Part shown: positions 11,550 to 24,471 of the stretch, piece by piece | How the letters are laid out: each line of letters opens with the position of its first letter | How positions within the stretch are numbered: the stretch's first letter is position 1 | Origin: Schaalia turicensis ACS-279-V-Col4 | GTDB taxonomy: Bacteria > Actinomycetota > Actinomycetes > Actinomycetales > Actinomycetaceae | Assembly (NCBI RefSeq): GCF_000296505.1 | Contig: NZ_JH815211.1 | Location: forward strand, 1 to 64,000 | DNA length: 64,000 bases | Direction of reading: 5' to 3' | The notes under the pieces: generated by a model | Databases searched by the model: none | What the model saw: only the letters and a program-made list of their open reading frames with translations | Told to the model about the DNA's origin: nothing | Translations under genes and position numbers: made by a program

Positions 11550-13118
11550 TCAGTTTTCGTTGCTGCCAGTGGGAGTGGATGAGGTGGACGTCATCAGGTG
11601 CATCAGGCTTTCCTGATCTGCCTGCTCGGTGGGCACGCACCCCGTCACTTCGCCTTCGAAAATGGTGTAGATGCGGTCTGTGATGCCCAGAAGCTCAGGG
11701 AGTTCGGACGAGATCACCAGAACAGCCTTTCCTTGAGCGGCAAGCTCCTGGATGAACGTGTAGATCTCGTACTTCGCACCGACGTCAATGCCGCGGGTTG
11801 GCTCATCCAAGATGAGAACCTCGGGGTCAGTGAACATCCACTTTGCAAGGACGACTTTCTGCTGGTTACCTCCGGAAAGCGTTCCCACGCCCGTCATCAC
11901 TGAGGGCGCTTTAATACGCAGGTTCTGACGGGATTCTTCAGCGAATTTCTTGCCCTCTTCGATGTTCAACGCGCCGTGGTGGCGGATCTTCGAAAGCTTG
12001 GCTGAAACAACCGACTGGTGGATCAGTTCCAGAAGGTTGAGACCCAGCATCTTGCGGTCTTCAGAAAGGTAAGCAATGCCAGCGTCGATAGCTTCAGGGA
12101 CGGAGTTCGCTTTCACCTTCTTGCCGTCGATAAAGACTTCGCCACCCTCGTGGATACCGTAGGAATGACCGAAGACGGAACGAGCCAGCTCTGTACGACC
12201 GGCACCCATCAGACCCGCAAGGCCGACCACTTCACCGGCACGGACGTTGATGGACGAGCCCTTGCAGACGAAACGCTCGGAGTTCAGCGGATGGCGTACC
12301 CACCAGTCCTTGACCTCGAACTTCACTTCGCCCGGATGCGACTTCTTGTCCGGGTAGCGGTTTTCAAGGGAACGACCGACCATCAGGCGAATGATCTCGT
12401 CCTGGTCGATCTTTTCCTTGTCGGCGTCCATCCAGCCGACCGTCTTGCCGTCACGAATAACCGTGATGGCATCAGAGACGGCAGCAACTTCGTCGAGCTT
12501 GTGCGAGATCATGATCATCGCGACGCCGCGTTCGCGCTGCTTGCGCATCAGGTCGAGAAGGTGGGCTGATTCTTCCTCGTTGAGTGCCGAAGTGGGCTCG
12601 TCGAGGATCAGGAGCTTGACGTCCTTTGCAAGTGCCTTGGCAATTTCAACAAGCTGCTGCTTACCGACACCCATGTCTTTAATCAGAGTGTCTGGGTTTT
12701 CATCCAATCCAACTTCGGCCATGTACGTAAGGGCGCGTTGCTTGGTTTCGTTCCAATCGATGACGCCGTGTTTCTTGACCTCGTTGCCCATGAACATGTT
12801 CTCAGCGACGCTGAGCTGCGGGATAAGAGCAAGTTCCTGGTGAATGATGACGATGCCAGCTTTTTCAGAGTCGCGAATGTTCGAGAATCGAACTTCGTTG
12901 CCTTCGTAGAAAATGTCGCCCATGTAAGTGCCGTGCGGGTGCACGCCCGACAGCACTTTCATCAGGGTCGACTTGCCAGCACCATTCTCGCCACAGATCG
13001 CGTGGATCTCAGCGTTGCGTACCTGGAGGTTGACGTCATCAAGTGCGACGACACCCGGGAAGACCTTCGTGATATTGCGCATCTCCAGGACGATGCGCTC
13101 ACGACGTGTGTTGGTCAT
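11550..13118 (-). CDS. mmsA: multiple-monosaccharide ABC transporter ATP-binding protein
   Basis: A 522-residue two-domain ATPase from the ATG at 13118, preceded by GGAGAACC. The first domain has Walker A GENGAGKST and Walker B LLILDEPTSA; the second has the signature LSGGNQQK and Walker B VLILDEPTRGIDVGAK. The second domain lacks a standard Walker A (GLMGAGRTE), as is usual for RbsA/XylG/MmsA proteins. First gene of the operon ATPase-permease-binding protein on the minus strand. It energises sugar uptake. Confidence 0.94.
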   Translation of the reverse strand: MTNTRRERIVLEMRNITKVFPGVVALDDVNLQVRNAEIHAICGENGAGKSTLMKVLSGVHPHGTYMGDIFYEGNEVRFSNIRDSEKAGIVIIHQELALIPQLSVAENMFMGNEVKKHGVIDWNETKQRALTYMAEVGLDENPDTLIKDMGVGKQQLVEIAKALAKDVKLLILDEPTSALNEEESAHLLDLMRKQRERGVAMIMISHKLDEVAAVSDAITVIRDGKTVGWMDADKEKIDQDEIIRLMVGRSLENRYPDKKSHPGEVKFEVKDWWVRHPLNSERFVCKGSSINVRAGEVVGLAGLMGAGRTELARSVFGHSYGIHEGGEVFIDGKKVKANSVPEAIDAGIAYLSEDRKMLGLNLLELIHQSVVSAKLSKIRHHGALNIEEGKKFAEESRQNLRIKAPSVMTGVGTLSGGNQQKVVLAKWMFTDPEVLILDEPTRGIDVGAKYEIYTFIQELAAQGKAVLVISSELPELLGITDRIYTIFEGEVTGCVPTEQADQESLMHLMTSTSSTPTGSNEN

Positions 13119-13405
13119 TGGTTCTCCGCTGAACTGTTGACAGATAGTTGTGTGATGGAAAGTCACCACCGTTGGCGCATTTCCATGACTCATAGTGTGC
13201 ACTGTGCGGAGGGCGAAAAAGCCTTATCTACACGAACTGTAACTAAACCGTTATATTGAATTCACGACATAAACTCAATGACTGCACGATATCTATCTCC
13301 CGCAGAAATCCAGGGTTTTCACCAAATTACAGCCATGTCATTCGTGCGCCATACGCTCAGTTTTCGCCATCAACGAGGCCACTCACGGGCCTGAGGGAAT
13401 AGAAA
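13119..13405 (-). promoter_or_regulatory. intergenic region with probable promoter of the sugar ABC operon
   Basis: About 290 bases without a gene. The mmsA promoter should lie near 13150-13270 on the minus strand, where the sequence is AT-rich, but I cannot assign -35/-10 boxes with confidence. Confidence 0.35.
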
Positions 13406-13437
13406 GCTGGGCGGTGGATTATCATCCACCGCCCAGC
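13406..13437 (-). terminator. terminator downstream of gatB
   Basis: A perfect 14-base stem (13406-13419 with 13424-13437, loop TATC) with arms containing GGGCGGTGGAT, followed on the minus strand by TTTCTATTCCC. It lies 25 bases after the gatB stop. Confidence 0.85.
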
Positions 13438-13461
13438 GACACTTCAATCAAGCGCGACGCT

Positions 13462-14958
13462 TCAGGCTCCCACCATCTCCATGATGAGTTCACGCACGCG
13501 AGCTGCGTCCGCCTGACCACGTGTCGCCTTCATGACAGCACCCACAAGTGCGCCAGCAGCTGCGACCTTGCCACCCTTGATCTTCTCGACCACATCAGGA
13601 TTGGCATCCAGCGCATCCTGAACAGCCTTCGAAAGCGCACCGTCGTCAGAAACAACCTCAAGACCGCGAGCCTCGACAACCTCGGCCGGCGAGCCTTCAC
13701 CAGCCAAAACGCCTTCCAGCGCCTGACGAGCAAGCTTGTCATTGATGCGACCAGAATCGATCAAGCCCTGCAACTCAGCAATCTGAGCGGGCGTGACAGG
13801 CATATCTTCGAGCGACAGTTCGCGTTCCTTCGCGCGACGGCTGAGTTCGCCCATCCACCACTTACGCGCGGATGCCGGATCAGCACCAGCCTCAACGGTG
13901 GCCTCGATAATCTCCAACGCACCAGCGTTGATGACATCGCGCATCTCCATATCGGCATAGCCCCACTCTTCGCGCAGGCGACGACGCTTCGCAACAGGAA
14001 GCTCAGGAAGCGAGGCACGCAGTTCCTCAACCCACTGGCGCGAAGGAGCAACAGGAACCAGGTCCGGCTCGGGGAAGTAACGGTAGTCTTCAGCATCCGA
14101 CTTATCGCGGCCCTGCGAGGTGGAACCGTCTTCCTCGTGGAAGTGACGGGTTTCCTGGTTCACCGACCCACCGGCAGAAAGGATCGCACCCTGACGCTGC
14201 ATCTCGTAGCGAACAGCGCTAGCGATACCGCGGAACGAGTTCACATTCTTCGTTTCCGTACGAACACCCAGAGGAGATTCCGGAGTATCGCGAAGAGAAA
14301 CGTTGATATCTGCTCGAACATTACCGCGCTCCATACGAGCCTCGGACACACCGAGTGCACGGAAAATATCACGCAGAGTCTGAACGTAGGCAGCAGCCAC
14401 CTCAGGAGCACGCTCCCCCGCACCTTCAATCGGGCGGGTCACGATCTCCACCAGCGGAACGCCCGCACGGTTGTAGTCAACCAGCGAGTGATCGGCTCCG
14501 TGAATACGACCCTCAGCACCACCGACGTGCGTGTTCTTACCTGCGTCTTCTTCCATGTGTGCGCGCTCAATCTGAACGCGGAACAGACTACCGTCTTCAA
14601 GCTCGACATCCACGTAACCATCGTGAGCAATCGGCTCATCAAACTGCGACGTCTGGAATGCCTTCGTCAAGTCCGGGTAAAAGTAGTTCTTACGCGCAAA
14701 ACGGCAGTACTCTGCGATTTCACAGTTCAGCGCAAGACCGATCTTGATCGCGTATTCAACTGCAGTGTGGTTCACAACCGGAAGACAACCGGGAAGACCC
14801 AGCGAAACCGGCGTAACGTAGGTGTTCGGGTCTCCACCAAAGGCATTCGGCGCCGCATCGAACATCTTCGTCTTCGTACCGAGCTCAACGTGAACCTCGA
14901 TGCCAAGAACCGGATCAAAGTTCGCGGTCACATCCGCGTAATCCATGAGTTCACTCAT
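13462..14958 (-). CDS. gatB: Asp-tRNA(Asn)/Glu-tRNA(Gln) amidotransferase subunit B
   Basis: 498 residues from the ATG at 14958; the start overlaps the gatA stop (TGATG). GatB binds the mischarged tRNA and activates its acyl group with ATP before amidation. Family blocks are clear: [40 protein letters not shown] and the C-terminal YqeY-like tail ([16 protein letters not shown]). Third gene of a compact gatCAB operon on the minus strand, followed by a strong hairpin. Confidence 0.97.
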   Translation of the reverse strand: MSELMDYADVTANFDPVLGIEVHVELGTKTKMFDAAPNAFGGDPNTYVTPVSLGLPGCLPVVNHTAVEYAIKIGLALNCEIAEYCRFARKNYFYPDLTKAFQTSQFDEPIAHDGYVDVELEDGSLFRVQIERAHMEEDAGKNTHVGGAEGRIHGADHSLVDYNRAGVPLVEIVTRPIEGAGERAPEVAAAYVQTLRDIFRALGVSEARMERGNVRADINVSLRDTPESPLGVRTETKNVNSFRGIASAVRYEMQRQGAILSAGGSVNQETRHFHEEDGSTSQGRDKSDAEDYRYFPEPDLVPVAPSRQWVEELRASLPELPVAKRRRLREEWGYADMEMRDVINAGALEIIEATVEAGADPASARKWWMGELSRRAKERELSLEDMPVTPAQIAELQGLIDSGRINDKLARQALEGVLAGEGSPAEVVEARGLEVVSDDGALSKAVQDALDANPDVVEKIKGGKVAAAGALVGAVMKATRGQADAARVRELIMEMVGA

Positions 14959-16466
14959 CAGTTTTCCTCCCAAGAGCTCGCCGGGCAAGCGCCCGCCACA
15001 TCATCACTGAGCGCTTCAACCAAAGCAGCGGCTTGGTACATCTTCAGATCGTGGTGCGCAGGGGCAATAATCTGGAAGCCGATCGGCAGGCCTTCGGACG
15101 AAAGCGCATTCGGAACACTCATCGCGGGGACACCGGCGAGGTTCGCCGGGATCGTCGCAATGTCATTGAGGTACATCGCCATCGGGTCGTCAATCTTGTC
15201 GCCGAACTTGAACGCCGTCGTCGGAGCGGTCGGCGAAACAAGAACGTCGACCTCTTCGAAAACACGCGCAAAGTCGCGCTGGATCAGGGTACGAACCTTC
15301 TGAGCGCTGCCGTAGTAGGCGTCGTAGTAGCCGGCCGACAGGACGTGCGTGCCGAGGATGATACGACGCTTGACCTCGTCGCCGAAGCCAGCTTCACGGG
15401 TTGCAGCCATCACGCGCTCAGCAGTCACGGGCCCCTCGGAGGGCTCAACGCGAATGCCGTAACGCATACCATCGAAGCGAGCAAGGTTCGAAGAAACCTC
15501 AGCCGGCATGATCAGGTAGTAGGCCGCGAGCGCATAGTCGAAGCTCGGGCACGACACCTCTTTCACCTCTGCGCCAGATTCTTCAAGCTTCTTCACGGTC
15601 GCGTTGAAGGCTTTAAGAACGTCGGCTTCGTAGCCTTCGCCCGACAGTTCCTTCACCACGCCTACCTTCAGGCCAGCCATGGACTTGGTGCCTGCGACAG
15701 TTTCAACGCCGTCGACGAGGTTCCCAACAGGCTCGTTGAGAGACGTGGAATCGAGCGGATCATAGCCACCCACAAGCTCGGTCAGAACTGCAGCGTCAGC
15801 GACGGTGCGGGTAACCGGACCAATCTGATCAAGCGACGAGGCCATGGCAATCAGGCCGTAACGCGAAACAGCACCATAGGTCGGCTTCGCACCAACCGTG
15901 CCCGTCACTGCACCCGGCTGGCGGATCGAACCACCGGTGTCAGAGCCCAGCGCCAGCGGAACCATGTAAGCAGCAACCGCAGCAGCGGAACCGCCACCAG
16001 AACCACCGGGAATACGCTCGATATCCCACGGGTTCAGGGTCGGACCGAACGCGGAGTGCTCGGTCGACGAGCCCATTGCGAACTCATCCATATTCGTCTT
16101 ACCAACGACCGGCAGACCAGCTTCGTGGATCTTCTTCACGATCGTTGCGTCATACGGAGGACACCAATCGCCCAGAATCTTCGACGCACACGTCGTCGGG
16201 ATTCCACGGGTCACCATGTTGTCCTTCAAAGCAATCGGAATACCCGCAAGGCGGTGCAGTTCCTCGCCGGCCTGGCGCTTCGCATCAACCTCGGCCGCGG
16301 TCTTCAGAGCGCCCTCGCGGTCGATGAAAAGGAAAGCATTGATCTTAGGATTCAGTGCCTCAATACGGTCCAAGCACGCAGTTGTCAGTTCAACCGACGT
16401 GATCTGACCTGCGGCCAGCATGTCAGCCAGCTCAAGCGCGGACTTCTTCAGCAGTTCGTTCATCAT
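14958..16466 (-). CDS. gatA: Asp-tRNA(Asn)/Glu-tRNA(Gln) amidotransferase subunit A
   Basis: About 502 residues; the protein begins with two Met codons (16466 and 16463) and its start overlaps the gatC stop. GatA is the amidase that releases ammonia from glutamine. The Ser-cisSer-Lys site is visible: ALKDNM (Lys), [13 protein letters not shown] and [12 protein letters not shown] (nucleophile Ser). The GGSGGGS form instead of GGSSGGS is common in actinobacteria. Middle gene of gatCAB. Confidence 0.97.
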   Translation of the reverse strand: MMNELLKKSALELADMLAAGQITSVELTTACLDRIEALNPKINAFLFIDREGALKTAAEVDAKRQAGEELHRLAGIPIALKDNMVTRGIPTTCASKILGDWCPPYDATIVKKIHEAGLPVVGKTNMDEFAMGSSTEHSAFGPTLNPWDIERIPGGSGGGSAAAVAAYMVPLALGSDTGGSIRQPGAVTGTVGAKPTYGAVSRYGLIAMASSLDQIGPVTRTVADAAVLTELVGGYDPLDSTSLNEPVGNLVDGVETVAGTKSMAGLKVGVVKELSGEGYEADVLKAFNATVKKLEESGAEVKEVSCPSFDYALAAYYLIMPAEVSSNLARFDGMRYGIRVEPSEGPVTAERVMAATREAGFGDEVKRRIILGTHVLSAGYYDAYYGSAQKVRTLIQRDFARVFEEVDVLVSPTAPTTAFKFGDKIDDPMAMYLNDIATIPANLAGVPAMSVPNALSSEGLPIGFQIIAPAHHDLKMYQAAALVEALSDDVAGACPASSWEEN

Positions 16467-16759
16467 TCCTCCCCCAGGATCTGCGGAACAAGGAACATCC
16501 CATCTTCGCTTGCAGGCGCCTGCGAAAGAACTTCATCACGGTCAAGAGTTTCCGTGACCACATCTTCACGCCAGACATTCGTCAGCGGAATCGGGTGAGA
16601 GGTTGCGGGAACATCCGGGGTCGCAACCTCGGACACCTTGGCAACTGAAGTAGCGATAACGTCGAGTTCCCCAGCAATACGTTCAATTTCGCCTGGAGTC
16701 AATGCGATTCGGGCCAGCTCCGCGACGCGGGCGACCTCGTCAGTACTGATTCGTGACAT
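16463..16759 (-). CDS. gatC: Asp-tRNA(Asn)/Glu-tRNA(Gln) amidotransferase subunit C
   Basis: 98 residues from the ATG at 16759 ([20 protein letters not shown]). GatC is the small stabilising subunit wrapped around GatA and GatB; length and the N-terminal two-helix pattern fit. First gene of the operon, overlapping gatA by four bases (ATGA). A longer start at 16783 is possible but less like the family. Confidence 0.95.
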   Translation of the reverse strand: MSRISTDEVARVAELARIALTPGEIERIAGELDVIATSVAKVSEVATPDVPATSHPIPLTNVWREDVVTETLDRDEVLSQAPASEDGMFLVPQILGEE

Positions 16760-16840
16760 AGTCGCAATCTTAGCGCCTAGCACTAATAAGCGGGATTCGC
16801 GCCCACGCCGTAATCCACACGAGGCCGTAGAATCAGCTTC

Positions 16841-18106
16841 ATGAGATTCCCGCGTAAAAGACTCATCAGCGCCGAAACCTTAGGACTGATGAAGAAGACG
16901 GCGATCGGCATCACCATCGCACAGGCAACCGCCATCGTCACCGTCCACGCCATCGACCATATGCGTAAGCAACGTGTCCCCGGTGGCCGACGCGGATTCC
17001 CGACCCTCGAACCAGCTGACATACAAATCCCACGTGGCACGGTGCGAACCTATACGGAAGGGCATTCCCTATACGCGGATATGCTCCGCGCAATCCAGAA
17101 CGCAACAAACCATATTTACTTTGAATCATTCATCTGGCGCGCAGACGAATGGGGCCAGCGTTTTAAAGACGCGCTCATCGCAGCAGCCCGACGCGGAGTC
17201 AACGTCTACTGCGTGTACGACGGTTTTGGAGTTCTCAATCAAGATCCACGCTTCTATTTCTTCCCCGATATTCCACACCTATGGGTTCGTCGCTTCCCCG
17301 CGATTCGTTCTGGCCTCTTGACTTTGAATCTGCGGAACACGGGCCAGGACCATCGCAAGATCCTCGTTGTTGATTCCACCGTTGGATTCGTCGGTGGCTA
17401 CAACATCGGCAACCCCTTCGCCAACGAATGGCGCGATACCCACGTTCGCGTGACAGGCGATGCCGTGTGGGAGCTAGAAAACGGGTTCGTCGATTTCTGG
17501 AATCACTTCAAACCCCATCGTGCGCCCCAGTTGCCCGACACCGGAGCGAAGAAGTGGCATGCAGAAGTCACCGCCGCGTTCAATGCACCCCAGCGAATCC
17601 TCTACCCGATTCGTGGAATGTACATCGACGCGATCGAGCGCGCGACCAGCCACATTCTGATTACCACCGCCTACTTCATCCCCGATAAAGAGATTCTTCA
17701 AGCCCTGATCGCAGCAGCAAAACGCGGAGTGAAGGTCAAGGTTCTGATCCCCGAATACTCCAACCACATCATGGCTGACTGGGTAGCACGCCCCTACTAC
17801 GGCTCCCTGCTTCGCGAAGGCATCGAGATCTGGCTCTACCAGCACGCCATGGTTCACTCCAAGACGATGAGCATCGACGGCATGTGGTCAACGATCGGTA
17901 CTGCCAACATCGACCGCCTCTCCATGCGAGGCAACCACGAAGTCAATATGCAATTCCATTCGCGCGAGCTTGCCCAGCACATGGAAGAAATCTTCGACAA
18001 CGACCTCACCACCGCTCGTCAATACACGATCGGCGAATGGGAAGGCCGGAATATGCTCACTCGTATCACCGAGTATCTTCTGCATCCCTTTGAATTCATG
18101 GTCTAA
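16841..18106 (+). CDS. phospholipase D / cardiolipin synthase-like protein
   Basis: 421 residues with two HKD motifs: HRKILVVD in the first half followed by GFVGGYNIG, and HSKTMSID followed by STIGTANID in the second. An N-terminal hydrophobic stretch (about residues 20-37, GIGITIAQATAIVTV) suggests a membrane anchor. Two HKD half-sites form one catalytic centre that transfers phosphatidyl groups; ClsA-like enzymes condense two phosphatidylglycerols to cardiolipin. The gene is alone, divergent from gatCAB and convergent with ligA. Cardiolipin synthase is the best reading, but a general phospholipase D activity cannot be excluded. Confidence 0.88.
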   Translation: MRFPRKRLISAETLGLMKKTAIGITIAQATAIVTVHAIDHMRKQRVPGGRRGFPTLEPADIQIPRGTVRTYTEGHSLYADMLRAIQNATNHIYFESFIWRADEWGQRFKDALIAAARRGVNVYCVYDGFGVLNQDPRFYFFPDIPHLWVRRFPAIRSGLLTLNLRNTGQDHRKILVVDSTVGFVGGYNIGNPFANEWRDTHVRVTGDAVWELENGFVDFWNHFKPHRAPQLPDTGAKKWHAEVTAAFNAPQRILYPIRGMYIDAIERATSHILITTAYFIPDKEILQALIAAAKRGVKVKVLIPEYSNHIMADWVARPYYGSLLREGIEIWLYQHAMVHSKTMSIDGMWSTIGTANIDRLSMRGNHEVNMQFHSRELAQHMEEIFDNDLTTARQYTIGEWEGRNMLTRITEYLLHPFEFMV

Positions 18107-18147
18107 AACCCATCTGAGCTACCGGCCGGCAACGCTCAGACACGTTT

Positions 18148-20721
<2,574 letters not shown>

Positions 20722-20845
20722 TTAGCCATGGAGGAATGTCTTTGCAGGCATGCCTGTGGACATTTTTCAAGTTATCCACAATTCGTCTCTTTTGCGTTTG
20801 TTTCCCCGCTTCTTCCCTCGCCACACTGACACTGAAGGAGGAATG

Positions 20846-23800
20846 ATGAGTGACATCGCGCTACAAGCCATGGCATCTCCCATGCATTTAGCCTGTGTGC
20901 GCGGAGTGGACGCTGGTCTCGTTTTCCCTCTTCCGTCTTCCGTGGGACGAGGCCGCGATCATTTCATCGTCGACCAGCAGATATCGCGCGATCACGCGAA
21001 CATCATTCGGGCAAAGAAAGGGTTTCGCCTTTACGATACGGGCTCAACAAATGGAACCTTGTTGACCTTGGGACTACTGCGTCGTCGAGTACAAGGGAAG
21101 CCTCGAAAGTTCCGGCGACGGATGGTCCTACATTTAGGACGCGATACATTCGTCCTGCGTGGCAGGCCTCGAAAATACACATGGCAGGAAAGCCGAAAAG
21201 TGTCCATGCGCGCTTTCCTTGCTTTCTTCCCCTTCATCACAATGGCACTATTCTTAGGCGTCCGGCTGGGATCTTTCCGTTACGTTACATACGGACTAGG
21301 AGCTTTGGCCGTCGGACTCGTCCCGGTGACGCTGGGAATTCGTCTGCGACGAAAGAAACAGCGCGTTCGCCTCGACCCAGCTGGTCTTGCCATCATGCTG
21401 GCTTTTCTTCAAGCGCAAGGACAATCTGCACGTGGCGGACACACCGCTAGGCAACGCTCGCATCCTGATCACTGGCAACGCAGAACGAACAGGACACCTC
21501 AAGATACATATCCAATCAATCAAAGAGTGCGCGTTTCTTTCCCCGGCTCCCTCCGTCGACTCACGCTCCAGCTCGATTCTCCCTGTGCAATCGCGTGTAT
21601 CGGAGACGACGCACGCGCCACCGCATCGTGGATTACTGGCAACATCATCGCAGTATCTCGTGGCGGATACGTCATCACAGACTCCTCAGAGGAATACGCG
21701 TTTGGCAACGGCGGACCAACAATCCACATCATGCGTGGCCACCAGTGTCCCCACTGCATGACGTCCTTGGATACTGCGCCCGCCTCTCTGAGCGATCGGG
21801 AAGGCGATGACAATCCTTGGCACGTTGCCATTGGCATGGGATTAGAAGATGTTCCGCCCTGGTGCACCCTCAACGTTGAAAAACGAATGTCATGCGCTCC
21901 ACGCTGGTGGGAGCAGTTTGAACCCGTATCCACCGGCTCATCCTTGCCCACCAGCGTCGATTTGTGTTCATTGCTTGCACACACCACCGGCAATTCCAGC
22001 CACGATGGAACACATTTAAGCATCCCCATCGGAGTCAATGATGCCGGCACCCTCACCATTGACCTCGTCAATGATGGACCGCACGCGTTGCTGGCAGGCA
22101 CAACGGGATCGGGGAAGTCAGAAGCCCTCATCACCTGGATTCAAGCCTTAATCAGCACATACACGCCAGCAGAAATACGCATGATCCTGATTGATTACAA
22201 GGGAGGAGCAACCTTTCACCGCTTCGAGTCGGCTCCACACGTAGACCGAGTGTTCACTGACCTCGATCCCGCCCAGACTCGAAGGGCTCTCAGAGGATTA
22301 ACATCGCTACTTCTGCGACGCGAACAAGAGTTCTCGCACCTTGGTTTCCCCGACTATGCAACCTGGGCCCGCGCTCATCGTGACGGTACCGCCACCTGTC
22401 CACCGCCCAGAATTATCATCGTCATCGACGAATTCAGAGTCCTCGTCGACGCACACAAAGATGGAAGCGATATCATCAACCGACTTACAGCCCAAGGACG
22501 TTCATTGGGCGTGCATTTGATTATCGCTACACAACGTCCCGGCGGAGCCGTCAGCTCTGCCATGCGAGCAAACATCGATATCCGCATTGCGCTTCGTTGC
22601 CTGTCGGATTCAGATTCAATCGATGTGATTGGCGATGCGAGGGCCTCTCACCTCGAACGGATTCCCGGAAGAGCAATGTGGGCTGATCGCGGGCTTTTTC
22701 AATGCGCATGGAGCCCCAACAGCACGACCGCTGTGCAACGCGCAGATCCACACTGTGCGCCGAAGAGTTGCGACACATCAATACCGCGCACGACGACTCA
22801 GAACGAACAGTGGGAACCATTGGCGTGGGCTCCATTCCTTCCTCCGTCCATCACTTGGGAAGAACTCGACCTCCTTTCGAAAGAAGCTCCACACGTTGCA
22901 GGAATACCGCTTGGGTTGGGCGATGGTGTCGATTCTGGAGCACATACACCCGTGAGATGGAAAAGCGGGAACATCATCGTCCGTGCCCCAGCACATCACA
23001 CAACCGAAACTGGCTCGCTTGTTCGCCAGATAGCAACTCGGATTTCAACCCGCTCATCGTGGGAGATCGACCTGATTGATGCTCAGGCACCCCCCTCGCC
23101 CACTACCCGTGGACTAACGATCCGGGAAGGTCAAGATATTGCCACCCTGTTCGAGCAAGCGAAACACCATACTCCTCGAATCATTGCAATCACTGACATC
23201 GCGGCCTCTCGCCACGAACTTGAACGAATCTACGGACTTGTTGTTGCCGAAGAGATCTGGACGAACGGAATCGAAGAATGTACCCAACGTGGCGTTGTCT
23301 TCATCATGGGAAGCCTCGATACTCACCCTCTTACTCGCTTCGATCGTTCACTGGCTTCGCTCCTCATTGAACGACCCGATACGTCCGAACCTCACTATCG
23401 CGCCTCGTCCGCGACCGAGGAGCCGTGCGAACCTGGCCAGTGGTGGGTTGAAGCGGATCATCAGCGAACTCTGGCTCTTTTTCCTTCAACAGACCTCGCG
23501 AAGAAAAACCGGGGAGCGGAGGCATCGCTTGTTGCACCGACCAAAGATTGCTACGGAGGTTTCACCCACCCAGATAGTGCTCAGCTATTGATTGGCCCCG
23601 GGTGGGAGGACTTCGACGTCTACGTCTGCACACACCTATTCACTGCGCACACCCAGCCTGAACAGGATAAGAGGCTTTCGGATTGGATAATTATGCATAA
23701 CGAGTCGCAGGTAATTCAGACAATTTTGAGACACAACCTCACTTCACTCGGCATTAACAATCCACACATTGAGACTCTGACTCCCACTCAATGGCCTCGA

Positions 23801-24013
23801 CTGGCTATCCAAGAGCAAACGAACCTTCTCATCATTGATCCGCCACCAGATTTCATACGATCTTTCAAACACTCGACAAATCGGCTCCAAACCTCACTTT
23901 TTGCCCGACGGTGGAAGGAAAACACAGGCATTATTCGTGTCGCTGGACACTTCGATCGAGTTGCATTGAGTTGCTCTGGGCACCGACGTGACAACTTGCA
24001 CACCAAATTTTGA
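20846..24013 (+). CDS. FHA domain-containing FtsK/SpoIIIE-family ATPase (EssC/YukB-like)
   Basis: About 1,055 residues from one of two adjacent ATGs (20843/20846) behind AAGGAGG; the frame is open back to 20750. An N-terminal FHA domain (VGRGRDHFIVDQQISRDHAN, DTGSTNGT) is followed by two membrane helices (AFLAFFPFITMALFLG and VTYGLGALAVGLVPVTLG). Then come a cytoplasmic FtsK domain with Walker A GTTGSGKSE and Walker B RIIIVIDEF, and a weakly conserved C-terminal part. This is the architecture of EssC/YukB, the motor of Gram-positive type VII secretion, but with one clear FtsK module and no WXG100 gene nearby. Between about 21,420 and 21,540 the codon pattern switches to another frame. Substrate unknown. 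Confidence 0.85.
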   Translation: MSDIALQAMASPMHLACVRGVDAGLVFPLPSSVGRGRDHFIVDQQISRDHANIIRAKKGFRLYDTGSTNGTLLTLGLLRRRVQGKPRKFRRRMVLHLGRDTFVLRGRPRKYTWQESRKVSMRAFLAFFPFITMALFLGVRLGSFRYVTYGLGALAVGLVPVTLGIRLRRKKQRVRLDPAGLAIMLAFLQAQGQSARGGHTARQRSHPDHWQRRTNRTPQDTYPINQRVRVSFPGSLRRLTLQLDSPCAIACIGDDARATASWITGNIIAVSRGGYVITDSSEEYAFGNGGPTIHIMRGHQCPHCMTSLDTAPASLSDREGDDNPWHVAIGMGLEDVPPWCTLNVEKRMSCAPRWWEQFEPVSTGSSLPTSVDLCSLLAHTTGNSSHDGTHLSIPIGVNDAGTLTIDLVNDGPHALLAGTTGSGKSEALITWIQALISTYTPAEIRMILIDYKGGATFHRFESAPHVDRVFTDLDPAQTRRALRGLTSLLLRREQEFSHLGFPDYATWARAHRDGTATCPPPRIIIVIDEFRVLVDAHKDGSDIINRLTAQGRSLGVHLIIATQRPGGAVSSAMRANIDIRIALRCLSDSDSIDVIGDARASHLERIPGRAMWADRGLFQCAWSPNSTTAVQRADPHCAPKSCDTSIPRTTTQNEQWEPLAWAPFLPPSITWEELDLLSKEAPHVAGIPLGLGDGVDSGAHTPVRWKSGNIIVRAPAHHTTETGSLVRQIATRISTRSSWEIDLIDAQAPPSPTTRGLTIREGQDIATLFEQAKHHTPRIIAITDIAASRHELERIYGLVVAEEIWTNGIEECTQRGVVFIMGSLDTHPLTRFDRSLASLLIERPDTSEPHYRASSATEEPCEPGQWWVEADHQRTLALFPSTDLAKKNRGAEASLVAPTKDCYGGFTHPDSAQLLIGPGWEDFDVYVCTHLFTAHTQPEQDKRLSDWIIMHNESQVIQTILRHNLTSLGINNPHIETLTPTQWPRLAIQEQTNLLIIDPPPDFIRSFKHSTNRLQTSLFARRWKENTGIIRVAGHFDRVALSCSGHRRDNLHTKF

Positions 24014-24130
24014 TGGGTTGTGCCCTGCACCTCTTGCCCCCGCACATTTATTCACCGACACTTATCAATGGAATTCGGCGCGCCAATGGGCGCAGTCGAA
24101 AATGCGTGAACGAATCCAAGGAGCTGTGAA

Positions 24131-24379
24131 ATGGACTGGCGGAGTAAGGCTGCCTGCTTGAGTGTTGACCCCGAACTGTTTTTCCCGATCGGAAATACAG
24201 GTCCGGCAATTGCTCAGGCCGCGGAAGCCAAAGCCGTGTGCCACAGCTGCTCAGTCGAAGCGACCTGTCTGCAGTGGGCAATCGAAAACAACCAGGATTC
24301 TGGTGTGTGGGGTGGCTTGAGCGAAGAGGAACGTCGTTCGCTCAAGCGTCGTGCAGCACGTGCACGACGCGCATCCTGA
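24131..24379 (+). CDS. whiB1: WhiB-family iron-sulfur transcriptional regulator (WhiB1-like)
   Basis: 82 residues with the four cluster-binding cysteines (C9, then C37-x2-C40-x5-C46) and the GVWGGLSEEERR turn followed by a basic tail (LKRRAARARRAS), all typical of WhiB1/WhiB2-size proteins. Wbl proteins bind a 4Fe-4S cluster and act with the primary sigma factor. In M. tuberculosis whiB1 (Rv3219) also adjoins pdtaS (Rv3220c), as here, which supports the WhiB1 name. A strong terminator follows. Confidence 0.93.
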   Translation: MDWRSKAACLSVDPELFFPIGNTGPAIAQAAEAKAVCHSCSVEATCLQWAIENNQDSGVWGGLSEEERRSLKRRAARARRAS

Positions 24380-24390
24380 TTTAAACGTTC

Positions 24391-24434
24391 AGCGTGTGGG
24401 GGTCCCTCTTGAGAGCCGACCCCCACACGCTTTT
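24391..24434 (+). terminator. terminator downstream of whiB
   Basis: A perfect 14-base stem (24391-24404 with 24418-24431) with arms AGCGTGTGGGGGTC/GACCCCCACACGCT, then TTTT. It lies directly after whiB and before the convergent kinase gene. Confidence 0.92.
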
Positions 24435-24471
24435 AACGCCCCTTACCTACTAGGCACACATCCGTTCGGAA

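Noticed and set aside
13414..15303. 629-codon plus-strand open frame
   Set aside because: Antisense of gatB/gatA; its composition (His, Arg, Thr-rich) is that of a shadow frame, and gatB and gatA are certain.
14958..16466. GatA with a damaged GGSSGGS motif (GGSGGGS)
   Set aside because: This variant is common in actinobacterial GatA, and the nucleophile motif [12 protein letters not shown] is intact.
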